Assembly (NCBI GenBank): GCA_026874595.1
Contig: CM049315.1
Coordinates: 15,568,164-15,632,163, forward strand
Reading direction: 5' to 3'
From: Sipunculus nudus
Taxonomy: Eukaryota; Annelida; Sipuncula; Golfingiida; Sipunculidae
Length of the DNA stretch: 64,000 nt
The notes beneath the pieces were generated by a model that was given only the letters and a program-made list of their open reading frames with translations, did not search any database and had not been told where the DNA came from. The position numbers and the translations under genes are program-made. The first letter of the stretch is position 1. Each line of letters begins with the position of its first letter. Positions 38,650 through 50,298 of the stretch are shown one piece after another.

Positions 38650-39957
38650 CATCTCTGTCAGCATTGCAGCATTTTTACTATCAAACATCCCTGTCAGCAC
38701 TAGATCATCTCTACCAGCAAAATATCCCTGTCAGCACTGGACCATATCTAGCTACAAAATTACCCTGTCAGCACTCGAACATATCTAGCTACAAAATTTC
38801 CCATCAGCATCAGAACATTTCTAGCTCCAAATATACCTATCAGTTCCGGGGCGTCTCTACCTACAAAATATCCTGTCAGCACTAGACCCTCTCTAGCTAC
38901 AAAATATCCCGTCAGCATCGGAACATCTCTAGCTACAAATATCCCTGTCAGCACTACACCATATCTTGCTACAAAATATCTCTGTCAGCACAAGATAATC
39001 TCCAGCTACAAATAATCATGTCAGCACCAGACCATCTCTAGCTTCATACTATCCCGTCAGCACTAGACCATCTCCAGCTACAAATTATCCTGTCAGCACT
39101 GGACTATCTCTAGCTACAAACTATCCCGTTAGCACTAGACCATTTCCAGCTACAAATTATCCTGTCAGCACTGGAATATCTCTAGCTACAAAATATTCAT
39201 GTCGGCACCATTGCATCTCGAGCTACAAAATATTCCGTCAGCATTAGACCATTTCCAGCTACAAGTTATCCTGTCATCACCAGGCTATCTCTAGCTACAA
39301 AATATTCCTGTCAACACCATTGCATCTCTAGCTACAAAATATCCCGTCGGCACGAGACCATATCCACCTACAAGTTATCCTGTCAGCACCAGGATATCTC
39401 TTCCTACAAACTATCCCTTCAGGACTAGGGCATACCTAGCTACAAAATAATCTTGTCAGCCCAATTGCATCTCTAGCTACAAAATATCCCGTCAGCTCTA
39501 AACCATCTCCAGCTACAAATTATCCTGTCAGCACCAGGCCATCCCTAGCTACAAACTATCCCGGTCAGCACTAAAACATCTCTAGCTACAAAATATTCCT
39601 GTCAGCACCATTGCATCTCTAGCTACAAATTATCCTGTCAGCACTTGACCATCTCTGGCAACAAAATATCCCTGTCAGCACTGGACCATATCTAGCTACA
39701 AAATATCCCTGTCAGCACTGGACCATATCTAGCTGCAAAATATCCCTGTCAGCACTGGACCATATCTAGCTACAAAATATTCCGTCAGCACTGGACCATT
39801 TCCAGCTACAAATTATCCTGTCAGCACCAGGCTATCTCTAGCTACAAACTATCCCGGTCAGCACTAAAGCATCTCTAGCTACAAAATATTCCTGTCAGCA
39901 CCCTTGCATCCTTAGCTACAAAATATACTGTCAGCACGAGACCATCTCCAGCTATTA
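38650..39957. repeat. 37-bp minisatellite array (main locus)
   Basis: About 35 head-to-tail units of 36-38 bp with a consensus near GTCAGCACTAGACCATCTC followed by TAGCTACAAAATATCCC. Variation is heavy (CTGGACCATA, CCATTGCATC, TACAAATTATCCT) and subtypes alternate locally, for instance TACAAATTATCCT with TACAAACTATCCC around 39070-39170. Related short arrays lie at 44417-44835 and 52226-52405, showing that the unit belongs to the mosaic of repeats in this region. Confidence 0.95.
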
Positions 39958-40384
39958 GAGCGGTCCCATAGGCAATAAACAGCTCGACCCTTGGTAACAT
40001 TCCCACTGAAACCATCATGATGTATTCAGACAGAACATCTATGGACCTTCGTGTTCTATGATATATCTTTGCTGTTCGAACATTACGGTCCATGGGCCAA
40101 ATGTAAGTGCATTGTAAACACTGCAACGATTATGTAACCATAGCTACAGTTTCCTCTGTTTAGATGAAAGGAGCAGCTAGCAGCATATTAACCCCCCTGT
40201 ATTGGTTCCCTTAAGCGACTGCATGTTGCCATTTGCAATCGCTTCAGCCAGCGGGTACATTTATCACATTTTGACTGCGTTCTTCGCGTGTACACCTGAA
40301 TATCTCACGGTAACTGACTGAGCCAGAGTTTGTCATATTTTGTTCAAACAGGCCTACTTTGAAGAACAATGGTCTGTTAAACGG
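39958..40384. other. Intergenic
   Basis: No supported gene. A short frame on the minus strand is partly minisatellite. Confidence 0.4.
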
Positions 40385-40387
40385 TTA

Positions 40388-40567
40388 AGGCGTGTTTCCA
40401 TGTGCGCTTACTAATTATTTGCACAGTGGATCGAGCAGGCCTTCAACAAATAGATGAAGTGGCGTCATTTTACCCATTATCCCTGAGTACACGCAGACCT
40501 GTGGTAATTTTCACGCATATACGCACATACGCATATTTACCCTTAAGGACACATGGAAACACCCCAG
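40388..40567. mobile_element. MITE with TTA target duplication, PIF/Harbinger-like
   Basis: About 180 bp. The left end has GGCGTGTTTCCATGTGCGCTT and the right end, in reverse complement, GGGGTGTTTCCATGTGTCCTT, so the terminal inverted repeats match at most of some 20 positions. TTA flanks both sides (40385-40387 and 40568-40570). A 3-bp TWA duplication and GTGTTTCCA-type ends fit PIF/Harbinger MITEs. The interior carries CGCATATACGC motifs that continue past the right end to about 40630. Confidence 0.65.
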
Positions 40568-41049
40568 TTACATAATCATATGTGCGATTTTTTTCACGCA
40601 TATGCGCTAATACGCATATACACGCACATGCTAACATCCCTTTACTCTGAGGCTGAGGGTTATAGTTTTGAAAATCTCGCTGGAGCCAACATGGGCGAGG
40701 GTGTAGAATATTAAGACTGATTAAATGGGAATATTAGTAGCCAACTGGATGGCGGCAATAGGCGATGACTAAATGAACCATTTTGGTTTTTAAAAAAAAT
40801 CTGGGAAAGACCACCAATGTCTGCTGACGTCACTGGTAAAGTTCTTAGTTAAGTGAGGAGGTGATGTGTAGCGCTGACAGTCCCAAAACGGTGAAGTTTA
40901 CTAGTCGATAAAATAGTCGGCCAGAGAGCCATACTTTAGTCGAATAATTTGGCGCTAGGTGGTAGTACCAGTTCCAAGCGTTGAGACATAGCTGGAGTAG
41001 TGGGAGGAATTGTCATAACCATTGCATCGACTGGGCCAGTCTATCTTAT
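40568..41049. other. Intergenic
   Basis: No supported gene. ACGCATA-type motifs continue to about 40630. Confidence 0.4.
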
Positions 41050-41500
41050 TCCCCGATTGGTCCAGGCTTACAGGTAATTAATGTCCCATCTGAACCACAT
41101 AAAATATGAACTCAAAATGAGCCTTATCAGCATTAAACACGCAAGCAGTTCACAGGACTTATAAGAACAGTAGGTGGGTACCTCATTTGTCATGGTAAAC
41201 CAGTTCAATCTTTCTGAACGCTGAGAACGTTTTGTCATCGGTGTTGCGTTTCTTTGATTTTACATAATTGAATCAGCTGATTATGTTTTATTTATATACA
41301 TACCTTTTAAGAATGCCCATGGAATGATTGTTGAGTGTTGATTATGATACGGGATCCGTACGGTACGAATGGTATGTAATTATGAACATGAATTTCATGT
41401 TTATATGTACGTTGCTATGTTTAAAGTAATGAGAATATGGGCAGTCGACAAGCCACTACAAGAATCGGCCGAATAACAGAGGCATGGGAAAAGTGAGGCA

Positions 41501-41587
41501 TGGAATGTCTCCTGGCAGGAAAGTCCTCTAAATTTGCCTAACTTAAGTATGCAAATTTAGAGGACTTTCCTGTCAGGAGACATTCCA
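41501..41587. repeat. Near-perfect 37-bp hairpin
   Basis: Arms 41501-41537 and 41551-41587 are inverse copies with a single mismatch (G against A at one position, tolerated as G-U in RNA), separated by a 13-nt loop with ACTTAAGT. The related sequence at 52891-52927 has only the left arm, so the right arm arose by a local inverted duplication in copy C. Confidence 0.97.
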
Positions 41588-42859
41588 AAGACTCATAGAC
41601 GGACGAAACTAAAGAAAGTTATTGTGAGTTGAGCTTCAAGTCATGTGTACCAGGCAATACGACCCTAGATCTAAAGACGTGCAGCGTTTCATGAATGTAT
41701 ATAACGATGACATAATTGTATATGGCGCAAACTATTTTGTGTACGAGAGAGCTATCTGAGATAGATGGACAGACAACATTTTAGTCTGTCACATTGAACA
41801 ACTCCTGAAATGTGTGTTTTTTTACCAACAACAGACCAACAGGTGGAAGCCAGATGAAATTGATTGTAGGTGGTGCCACAAGTCTTTTATACAAGACAAT
41901 ACAATCCTAGATCTGTGGACATATTTATAAGATATGTGAGATTTTCACTCAAAACAGATACACAGATGAACATCAGACAAAATCGATTGTAGATGACCTC
42001 ACCAGTCTTACGATAATCAGCCAAAGATCAATGAATATGCATAATTTCATCCGGATATATCAACCCACACTTGAGATAAATGCACAAATATATGCATGAA
42101 TGTACACTACGAATATGTGATTATAGGTGGTGCCACCAGTCTTGTGTACGAGAAATGTACCAAAGATGGAAGAACATAAAGAGTTTCAATCCGATATGCC
42201 AAATCACTCCTGTGATATGTGCTATTTTCAACCAAACAGATTTATGAATGGACGCTTTGCGATTGTCCGTGGCGCCACCAGGCTTGTGTTCGAGATTTAT
42301 TTATCCAAGATCTATGCTCATTCCATATGGGAGATAAATGCAGGGATAATTCTACTATTACGAGATTATAACTGGCGCCACCTGTCATGTGCAAGAAAAA
42401 GCTATCCAAGATGGATAGACACGCCAAATGTCAGGCCAATACATTGAACCAATCCTGATATATATATGAGTGATTTTCACCCAAACTAAACACATGGATG
42501 GACGCCACGCAAAACGTTTGCAGATGGCGCCACCAATCATAAGTGTGCGATAGAGGTATCCAAGATTTATGAACATGCACAATTGCGACTTTTCATCGAC
42601 TTTAGCCTGAGATATGTGCTATTATCACTGTAAAAAGACGCACAGATGGGCACTACGCGGAAAGGATTGCTATTGAAGAGTAAGTCACCAGTTCACATTT
42701 GAACCAATAAGTAGGCCCAGTTTCAGACACATCCGTCCAAGAGTCTCAGAGTTGTTCTTCAAAAAAGAACGGCGGCCGAACCCGCGTGAAATATAATATC
42801 CGCGAAACTCTGTTTCGGTGTATGGAATAAGGATGAATTTCTGTGGTTTTTGCAATACT

Positions 42860-42930
42860 TCATCTCAGATTGGAACAGATCCAGGGACCTTCAGTTCCGG
42901 GAAACAACGCCTTAACCACTCGGCCCCGTA
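42860..42930 (-). other. tRNA-Ser/Leu-like box A region at repeat edge
   Basis: The minus strand contains GGCCGAGTGGTTAAGGCG, which matches the D-arm/box A of tRNA-Ser and tRNA-Leu, followed by GGAACTGAAGGTCCCTGG and TTCCAATCTGAG where a box B would lie. Diverged copies occur at 45241-45306 and 54040-54105 (GTGGTTAATAATAAGGCG in A). It is not a functional tRNA, as no cloverleaf is complete. It may be a tRNA-derived SINE head fixed at the edge of the mosaic element. Confidence 0.5.
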
Positions 42931-42935
42931 AGCTA

Positions 42936-43139
42936 GAAATATGCAACTTGAGTAGACTCGTCATTTTATAGTCTGTTCCACCAGTAGGTGTCTTTTAAAG
43001 TGTATTCTCTTAAACTTAAATACGATCAAACACTTAACAATTAAGCTGATGAGGGACCAGGGTGTTCCCGAGTATCTGATTGAAAAATCAATTATATAAG
43101 GTAGTTGAAACTTAACCTAAAAACTTGGTTTGCTGAGGT
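42936..43139. other. Spacer
   Basis: I see no feature between the tRNA-like edge and the next family X array. Confidence 0.4.
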
Positions 43140-43765
43140 TTACACTGCTTGAGTGCTTTCTAACTGTATCCGCCGAATCCCAGCATACTTATTCGTTCAC
43201 ATGTGAACATATGAGTAACAAAGATTGGTCGCGAAACCTGAAATCTTTTTCGTGCAGTACGAATATGGTTGTATAATTAAAAACAGCCCAATGTCCTGGG
43301 CTAAAATTGTGAATGTCCATAGATCTTTGATATCTCCATCTCGTACTCGAGTTTGGCAGCGCCACCTACTTTTTTTGCATGACTTCTATCCTTGCGTTTG
43401 CAAAATGTTCGTCCTGGTGATTGGTTCAATGTATTGGACGGAAAGTGAGCATGTCCGTAGAGCTTTGACACCTCTTTCTCGTACTCAAGACTGGTGGCGC
43501 CACCTGTAGTCGATTTTGCGTGGCGTCCATCCGTGCGTTTGCTTTTGGCAAAAACTTTTCATTTTCTCAGGAGTGGTTCAATGTATATGTCTGAAATTTG
43601 ATATGTCTATAAATCTTGAACACCTCCATCTCGCACTCAAGACCGGTGGCGCTATCTGTAATAATTTCTGAGTGGCGTTTTATGAGTGATTCAAAGTATT
43701 TGTCTTAAATTTGATAGGTCGTCCATCTTGGACAGTTTTCTCGTAGACCAGGCAGGAGGCGTCAC
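43140..43765 (+). repeat. Family X repeat array, plus orientation
   Basis: Starts with ATACTTATTCGTTCACATGTGAAC, the same edge as 13329-13350, and continues with about four units containing ACTGGTGGCGCCACCTGTAG (near 43488), GGCGTCCATCCGTGCG, AGGAGTGGTTCAATGTAT and CATCTTGGACAGTTTTCTCGTA. It faces the minus-oriented array of copy C, so the two form a head-to-head pair. Confidence 0.75.
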
Positions 43766-43794
43766 CTGCTGCTCCGTCTTGATATAGATGAACT

Positions 43795-44368
43795 TTTTTA
43801 GTAGTTAATTGAGAGCATCCGTGATAATACATGATTTCTTCAGCTAGATATGACCATCAATGATTGTTTTTATAACAATGATACTCACTCATGAACCAAA
43901 CAAAAATGAAAACAAAACTTAAAGCTATTAAACGAACAAACACACTGAGAGACATAAAAAGGTACGGACAGACGGACTGGGTTTAAATGATAACTCTGTT
44001 ACACCCGCAGGGAGCCGGTAGAATCTCAGTTATACCTCCCATCATTAGAAAACCCGAACACCGATTCTTCATTAAAGACGTCAATAAAAGATTTTGTCTG
44101 CTTCACAGACTATTGATTTGATGGTGGTGGCTAATTGTACCATTTTGTAAGAAAAAAATTAATTATATCGTGTGGATGTAAAGGTAATTATAGTGCTCAA
44201 GACATCACACATAAGAACTTTTCAATTAGCTCTTCGGCTCAAACAAAAGTGAAAGCGGAATTAAAGGAAATCACAAACGCCGAGACAATACGTGAAGGTT
44301 TATCATCCGAGGAGTGAAGAGTAAAGTGAAGGAGCCTTTCTCAGACTTTGTTATTACACCGATTGCTT
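43795..44368 (-). repeat. Large inverted repeat, right arm
   Basis: Reverse complement of 37836-38403 over its full length. Compared with the left arm it has a shorter A/T run at 44150-44160 and scattered substitutions. The 60-codon frame at 44135-44317 lies inside the arm and is not preserved as a frame in the other copy. Confidence 0.9.
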
Positions 44369-44416
44369 CATTAAAAGCATTTGTGCCTGAAAGTTCACAC
44401 ATTCAAGATACAAAAA

Positions 44417-44835
44417 AAACACCAGCACTAGAGCATCTCTAGCTATCAAATTTCCCTGATCACTGTCAGCACAAGAAAATCTTTAGGTACAAAATATCCC
44501 TGTCACCACTAGAACATTCCCGGCTACAAAATATTCCTATCATCACTAGAGCATCTCTAGCTATCATATATCCGTATCAGCACCAGAGCATATCTAGCTA
44601 TCAAATATCCATATCAGCACCAGAGCATCTCTAGCTATCAAATATCCCTATCAGCACCAGAGCATCATTAGTTACAAATCATCCTGTCAGTACCAGAGCA
44701 TCTCTAACTACAAAAAATATCCTTGAGGTACTAGACCATCTCTAGCTACAAAATTTTCTGTCAGCAAGAGAGCACTTTTTAGCTACATAAATATCACATC
44801 AGCACTGGAGCATCTCTACAATTTAAATAGCACCT
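44417..44835. repeat. 37-bp minisatellite, second array
   Basis: About ten diverged units of the same repeat as 38650-39957 (CAGCACCAGAGCATCTCTAG, CTATCAAATATCC). Its right half (from 44649) is the left end of duplication copy A. Confidence 0.85.
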
Positions 44836-47697
44836 CATCCCTTGAAGGAACCAGGTTTGTTACTGGAAATTAATGCCCAATCTGGACCACATAAAATAAA
44901 CTCAAGATTACAGAGATTACAGGTGCCGTAAAGTAACTAGAATATGGGCAGTCAACAAGCGACTTTACAAATATGGCTCCACCTGTCATGAGTATGCGAT
45001 AAAGGGATCCAAGACCTATGGACATGCAAAATTTCTGAAGGACTCTACGCGGAAAGGACTGTTAATGACGAGTTTTTCTTGAGTTCGCATTGGACCCAGT
45101 AATTATGCCGGATTTAAGAAAGATCCGTCAAAAGGTCTCAGAGTTGTTCTTTGTGAAAAGACGCGGCGGCGGAACTCACGTAAAACTCTGTTTCGTCGAA
45201 AACAATTAATGTGAATTTCTGTGGTTTTTGCAATATTTCACCTCAGATTAAATCTGAATCAAGGACCTTCAGTTCCAGGGTACAACGCCTTATTATTAAC
45301 CACTACATGTGTCAATCAGGAGATGCCTGACTGACTTGGTAAAAAAATGTAAAACATGTCCCCGCTGGCTGAAAGACCTCCGGTCACGCGGCTTTGTTAT
45401 TGTAAACAAACACACGTGGAATATGTTTACCACCACGCACAGCCATTGGGAAACTTTTGAAATTAGCAAAACTGAACTGATAGTGAGAAAGAATAGACAT
45501 AATACTGCTCCTGATTATGTCCCTTTAACATTATAGCTGATTAGGGACCAAAGGCGTAATGTCAGATGAAAATCTCGTGAAAGAAAAAGTTATATTTTGT
45601 ACATTTTGTGGCCAAGTGACATTTTTAGAATACTCTTCCACCAAACAACGAATCAAAAGCTGTTCAATGTAATTGTTTGAGCATGTGATAGGTGACCTTG
45701 ACCCTTATAAATGGCATTGAAATTTAGAGAGTGAATATGTTTTTATCAGATTTTTATGTTATTTTATTAAGTGATGCTGGAATCAGGTCCGGATCTCATT
45801 AATTAATTGCACCATTTACATTTATTTGGAATTTAACTGCCAATTTTATAAATTATTGCCAAATTTCAGAAGATCAGACTATAGAATGCAAACCGGATGT
45901 CGCATCTATCAGGTTAAGTCCGGTCTTTTTATTATTTTTATCTTGTTATTTATGGCTTAACGTGATACAATCAGATGAGCATTTTAGTTTTAACATTAAA
46001 CAGTTTCCATTAACAACAACATGATGCCAGCCAGACCAACTAAGAAATTCAGTTAAGACGCTGGCAGGCAACTGTTTGTGCTGCTTCACTGTATCACTGC
46101 GCGCTAGTTATCTTGCGCTGTGTTGATCTGAATTTCTTTATCTTTGAAGTTTGTTGCTAAAAAACAAATCACACCAGTCAGGTCTTATCGTGAAAAACAA
46201 ATAATGGGAGAAACATATTGATATGTGAGTGGCTCTTACCGAGGAAAGTGATTTTGTTTATCACCCAAGCTGTCCTCTATATTCTCCCACAATGTTGGCA
46301 CTACGTGGCCGAATAAACCTTAGGTCACTTATACGTCTACCGTCTGGCTAGCCACAAAGATATAGATTGTATATCTTTGTAAGTGACAGAATACAAGTTT
46401 GCAATGTTCCGATCTGCTTTGACCGTGAAAAAGGAGAGCTGAATTGATGACTGCTGGACAAACGATGGTATTGTGTTTGTGCTAGACAGATTGGACAAAG
46501 TCCACAGGTTCTGCACTCAGCCGTCTTTTATCACCTGGATGGAACAAATGAAAGACGACCGTTCTCTCATGTCACCAGCCCCCAGCTGACGTCAACGCCA
46601 ATACATTCATAGGGTTCATTCCCTTATGGCTTAAAGAAGTCTAATCACTTTGTTAATATTTCATAAATACACAAGGACGTGATATAACTTATATATAATG
46701 TATGTATTAAATTTATCCTAAATTGAGATACATTTCATTGTATCACATACTGTAACTGCATCAGTGTGCAAGGATATGTATGTGTATATACGACTGTATA
46801 TACATACACATAATATATATATATATTTATATGTGTGTGTATGAGTGTACGTATACGGACATCGGTGTAGTATTATATGTTTACATCAAAAGCGGCAAGC
46901 GAACGACTACTTTATGTGTGATGCCAATTAATCAGACTGACATTTAGTACATGTAGTCGCACTTACATAAATATTGGAGCCAGTCTCACAGTCCGATACT
47001 CACTATGATTAATACTTTATTAATCCTAAAAGTACAGCATGCAGACTGGTCGTATGCGATTTCAAGTCGACTGTTTCGACTATAGTGTCCTGTCCCTTTC
47101 AAGTATATAATACACCTTGACACGAGTCAAAAAGCGCCAATTGATATTTATTTTTCCTTATTTATTTTAATAACTGTATTACACATTTATTTCTGAAACA
47201 AACATCACAAACACATTATTTGATAAGTCAGGTAATATTCAGACACCAATTACTTAATTTAAATCTCTGATGAAAAATCAGACAAAAACAGCACAGACAA
47301 TCAGATAAAAGCGTCAGGTGAAAGCGTTATACCTATTTGCCACTCAGTTACCTACACTCCATAAAAAAAACGACAGCAGAAAATACTTTCCATACGTAGT
47401 CTGGTGTAAAGGATTAAGTAATATTCTTTTTCTAAAGACTTATACCTTGAAAAAAAAAGTTTAGTATTATTACATAAAATGTTATAGAGGGCTGAGAAAT
47501 AGAATCAAAGAACTTAACTTTTCAGTTGGGCATCAATTAAATCGCTAATGGTCTAATCCTTCTAATACAAGAGACACACGGTACAAGAGAAAACACGGTT
47601 TACTGAAGCTTTCAAAATCCCATTCCTTCAATTCAGTTTTTTTCCCTACAATAATTGAAACTCCCCTGGCAAAGTTTTTGCCACTCGAACAAAAATT

Positions 47698-47760
47698 AAG
47701 CAAGCTGTTTTAATCCCGTTCCCATCTTTTGTATGGGGACGGGATTAGAAAAGCTAGCTT
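47698..47760. ncRNA. Hairpin candidate in copy A
   Basis: A 15-bp stem (47711-47725 with 47733-47747; TAATCCCGTTCCCAT against ATGGGGACGGGATTA) closes a 7-nt loop CTTTTGT. Weaker pairing extends outward to AAGCAAGCT/AGCTAGCTT. In copy B the one wobble position is a Watson-Crick pair, so both copies keep the stem. It resembles a miRNA-type or short foldback hairpin. No evidence of transcription is visible. Confidence 0.3.
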
Positions 47761-48103
47761 AAGCTTATTTGAGGGACGTCAATGACAGGTTCCACTGTGC
47801 AAATATTCTTTTCACTCTTTTGCTTCAAGTATAACACCTTAAATTTTCACTGACTGAGCCCCAGGGCAGTGTGAGACGCGTGCGTGTAGCCATTTCCTTT
47901 CTCTTAAGACGTACATTTATGACAAAACATGTCTATTTATTATAATTAGATATTGTTTTTATGCCGAAACACCATAGTTTCACCAAATACTGAAAGGTCT
48001 CGATTTTGCAGGACTCCGTCACAGAGAAATTAAGATGGGACCAGGGTTAAGGTGTCCGTGCAGACCGCTCTTTTTGTGTGACTTTCAGGGCCTAAAATCT
48101 GAA

Positions 48104-48313
48104 CGGAAATTGAAAAGAGATGACAGATGCCGTGACACCGATAATTAAACCCCTTCCGTACTGATCAGTTTCCGGGCGAGGAGGTGTGCTTTTCTCCAGA
48201 AGCTCAGAAGGGTGTGTACATTCCTCGGCTGAGTGGGTCACAGGTGTCTTCATCTGCCAGGAGACCATTTGTTCCGTGACACCTTTAACAAGCCCGGCTG
48301 ATAATGAGCTCGA
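48104..48313. other. 210-bp block identical between duplicates (copy A)
   Basis: No difference from 56837-57046 over 210 bp, while the 280 bp before it has about five. It contains ATAATTAAAC (homeodomain-type core), TGACAGATG (TALE-type site) and TGATCA. A minus-strand frame of 74 codons (48092-48316) is open in both copies, but identity at all codon positions cannot separate coding from non-coding constraint. A conserved regulatory element, an exon or chance are all possible. Confidence 0.35.
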
Positions 48314-48890
48314 CAAATTGACAGGCTATTGTCGGAAGTAAAAATGTATATTGTACCATGGCTTTCCGCGTTGCGCCATTGTATTTTTTTTCCCTAGGAA
48401 AAAATGCAGCTTTAGTCTTGCACCCAGCTCCAATAATCCTTTCAAAATATTGCATTTAGAGCCTAGTTATTGTACTAACAGTGATACTATGACACTGTTT
48501 GTTCCTAACACCACACTGAAGGAAAGGCTATGATGTAATTGGCTATGGCTGCTGCAAGTATATGACGTCATTAATAAATAAACTGAATCATAGAGTTCTG
48601 CCTATCATGGATATTCTTTGATTTTAGATAGAGGTGGTGCATGAAAGACCAAACAGTAATTGAAAATGAACTGAAGGTCCCCGGTCCTATCCACGTCACA
48701 GTGACGGATTTGTTTCCCTATAGACAAAATAGAACAACACAGCAATTTAAATTTTAAATCACCAAATGACCAAAAGGTCATTCCGAATTTGGAATGGTTA
48801 TTATAACAACGCCGAAATATATACTGCCAGTGTATTAGGCAAACGTGATGGTCAAAAGGCTATAACAGTTGCAGGTGGTACTATCACAAG

Positions 48891-49130
48891 AATTCCCCTT
48901 ATGTCGAACAGTGTTTAGCCCCCTAGCACGTCAAAGTGACTTAACCAAGTGCCGCCCCAGACGGGCGTTTTAACGGGTCAGTCCAAATATAAAGAAGAAG
49001 GGTGGTAGGTAGTTCTGGTATCTTACAACAGTTCAACATTTAAAGTTGTGAAATAAAGTAGTTCTCAGAGACTTGCTCTGCAAACAGGTTATGACTTCTG
49101 GATTATTTCTTATCCCTTGCACAGAATTCT
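48891..49130. mobile_element. About 240-bp insertion present only in copy A
   Basis: Copy B joins CACAAG to a sequence like ACTTATCATTATTAAAACATAG directly (57621-57648). Copy A carries extra sequence between, starting AATTCCCCTTATGTCG and ending TTGCACAG, with AATTC at both borders. It contains a GC-rich part (GTGCCGCCCCAGACGGGCG, about 48949) followed by AAATATAAAGAAGAAGGG, a tail like that of some retroelements. The family is not identified. Confidence 0.55.
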
Positions 49131-49413
49131 TACATTATATCATTATTATCTAAAACACAGCTACCATATCATTCTTATTAAAAATATTTATTTTAAGTCA
49201 GGGATATCTATCATTGTACATTTTCTTATAGATTATCAATGAGACACACCTAAAAACAAGATTAAATATGAGATCTCATGATACATAAAATCCGATTTGT
49301 GAGGAAATATATAGGAAGAAAAAAAAGAGAGATAAATGGATAGAGAGTGAATAATGTATGAAATGAGGAGATACGGTTCTTAAATAACCTTGCGTAACAA
49401 AAACGCATTAAAG

Positions 49414-49618
49414 TATGTCAAACATGATGTAGTGAGCATTGGAGGAGGGACCCTGGCAACCTTTACCGGCATGCTCTGTTTTATTTCCAACAAAAAAGGG
49501 CCCAGCTCAGTTTCCCTTAAGCCCTCTGGTGACCTTTATATCACATTAATGCATCACATTTTATTCGGTTTGATGTACGTATAGCAAAGGTCGGACCAGA
49601 CTTGCTTATTCCCACCCA
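49414..49618. repeat. 204-bp module, occurrence A1
   Basis: Runs from TATGTCAAACATGATG to CTTATTCCCACCCA. It occurs four times: here, 51250-51453, 57900-58104 and 58894-59096. In each duplication copy the two modules are about 790 bp apart once the 837-bp insertion is removed, so the pair existed before the large duplication. Motifs include GGACCCTGGCAACC, GGGCCCAGCTCAGTTTCCCT and CTCTGGTGACCT. No conserved ORF. Confidence 0.9.
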
Positions 49619-50298
49619 CTCTTCGTGCCCCTCACATTAATTTTCTGAGCGCAGTGGAGAGCGCTTTAGTCCCTCGCCATTTCACAGTCATGTGTACGGT
49701 TGTGTCGAACTCCCGGCCGGCACCTAGCCAGACAGACTTGTTAATGTTTGATCGATTTAAAAGCCTCTGGGCTATATTTTCAGTAAACTCACTGGCATTA
49801 TTCAGACAAACGTCAACCGAATGTTTGAAAATGCCTCATGATGGTATCACTAAACGGATCAAGGAAACAGACTAAAGAGATTTAGAGGTTACCTTCCCTT
49901 GAAACACCGGCCGCGCTTTCCCGCCCGTCCCGACATTGGCTGTACATTTGTTTTGGTAACATTAGAAGCGCTAAGCATGTTGTAGCAATATATCAAACAA
50001 CTTTTAGACTTTCCTGGGTGATGTAGAGCTGGGTGACCAAGCCAGTAAATACAATGTCTGGTTTATATACATGCAGGCGTTGTCAGATTCGATTCGCTCA
50101 GCTAGTTAGCTCAGGTGGTATATACGCATTTTAGTTAAATTGTATAAATACTGGTAGTATGTGTTTAAAGAAGAAAGCCCGGTTAGAAAAGTCAGGTGTC
50201 ATGTATGACGATATCAGGAGACAGTTTCAATTACATTAATGTTTGTACATAGGAAAGGCAGATTTATTGTTTAAACTTAGTTTCACGATCAAGAGCAT

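Larger units (their letters stand above)
41050..42935. repeat. Mosaic repeat element, copy C
   Basis: A diverged relative of 52430-54110 (the left third of duplication copy B), in the same orientation. Shared anchors in order: GGTAATTAATG/CCACATAAAAT, TACATAATTGAATCAGCTG, GATTATGATACGGG, GGGCAGTC, CATGGAATGTCTCCTG, GGACGAAACTAAAGAAAG, then minus-oriented family X units (GTGGCGCCACC at about 42270 and 42525), an edge with GAACTCTGTTTCG-type sequence near 42815 and a tRNA-like end (42860-42930). It differs by many substitutions and by a local inverted duplication at 41501-41587. It is older than the A/B duplication. Confidence 0.8.

Noticed and set aside
38650-39957. CRISPR-like array
   Set aside because: The units are directly adjacent with no unique spacers, heavy drift and variable length. 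This is a minisatellite in a eukaryotic setting.
46780-46860. Mirror of TGTATATAC/GTATATACA motifs as a regulatory palindrome
   Set aside because: A short alternating purine-pyrimidine microsatellite explains it, and it varies in length between copies A and B.
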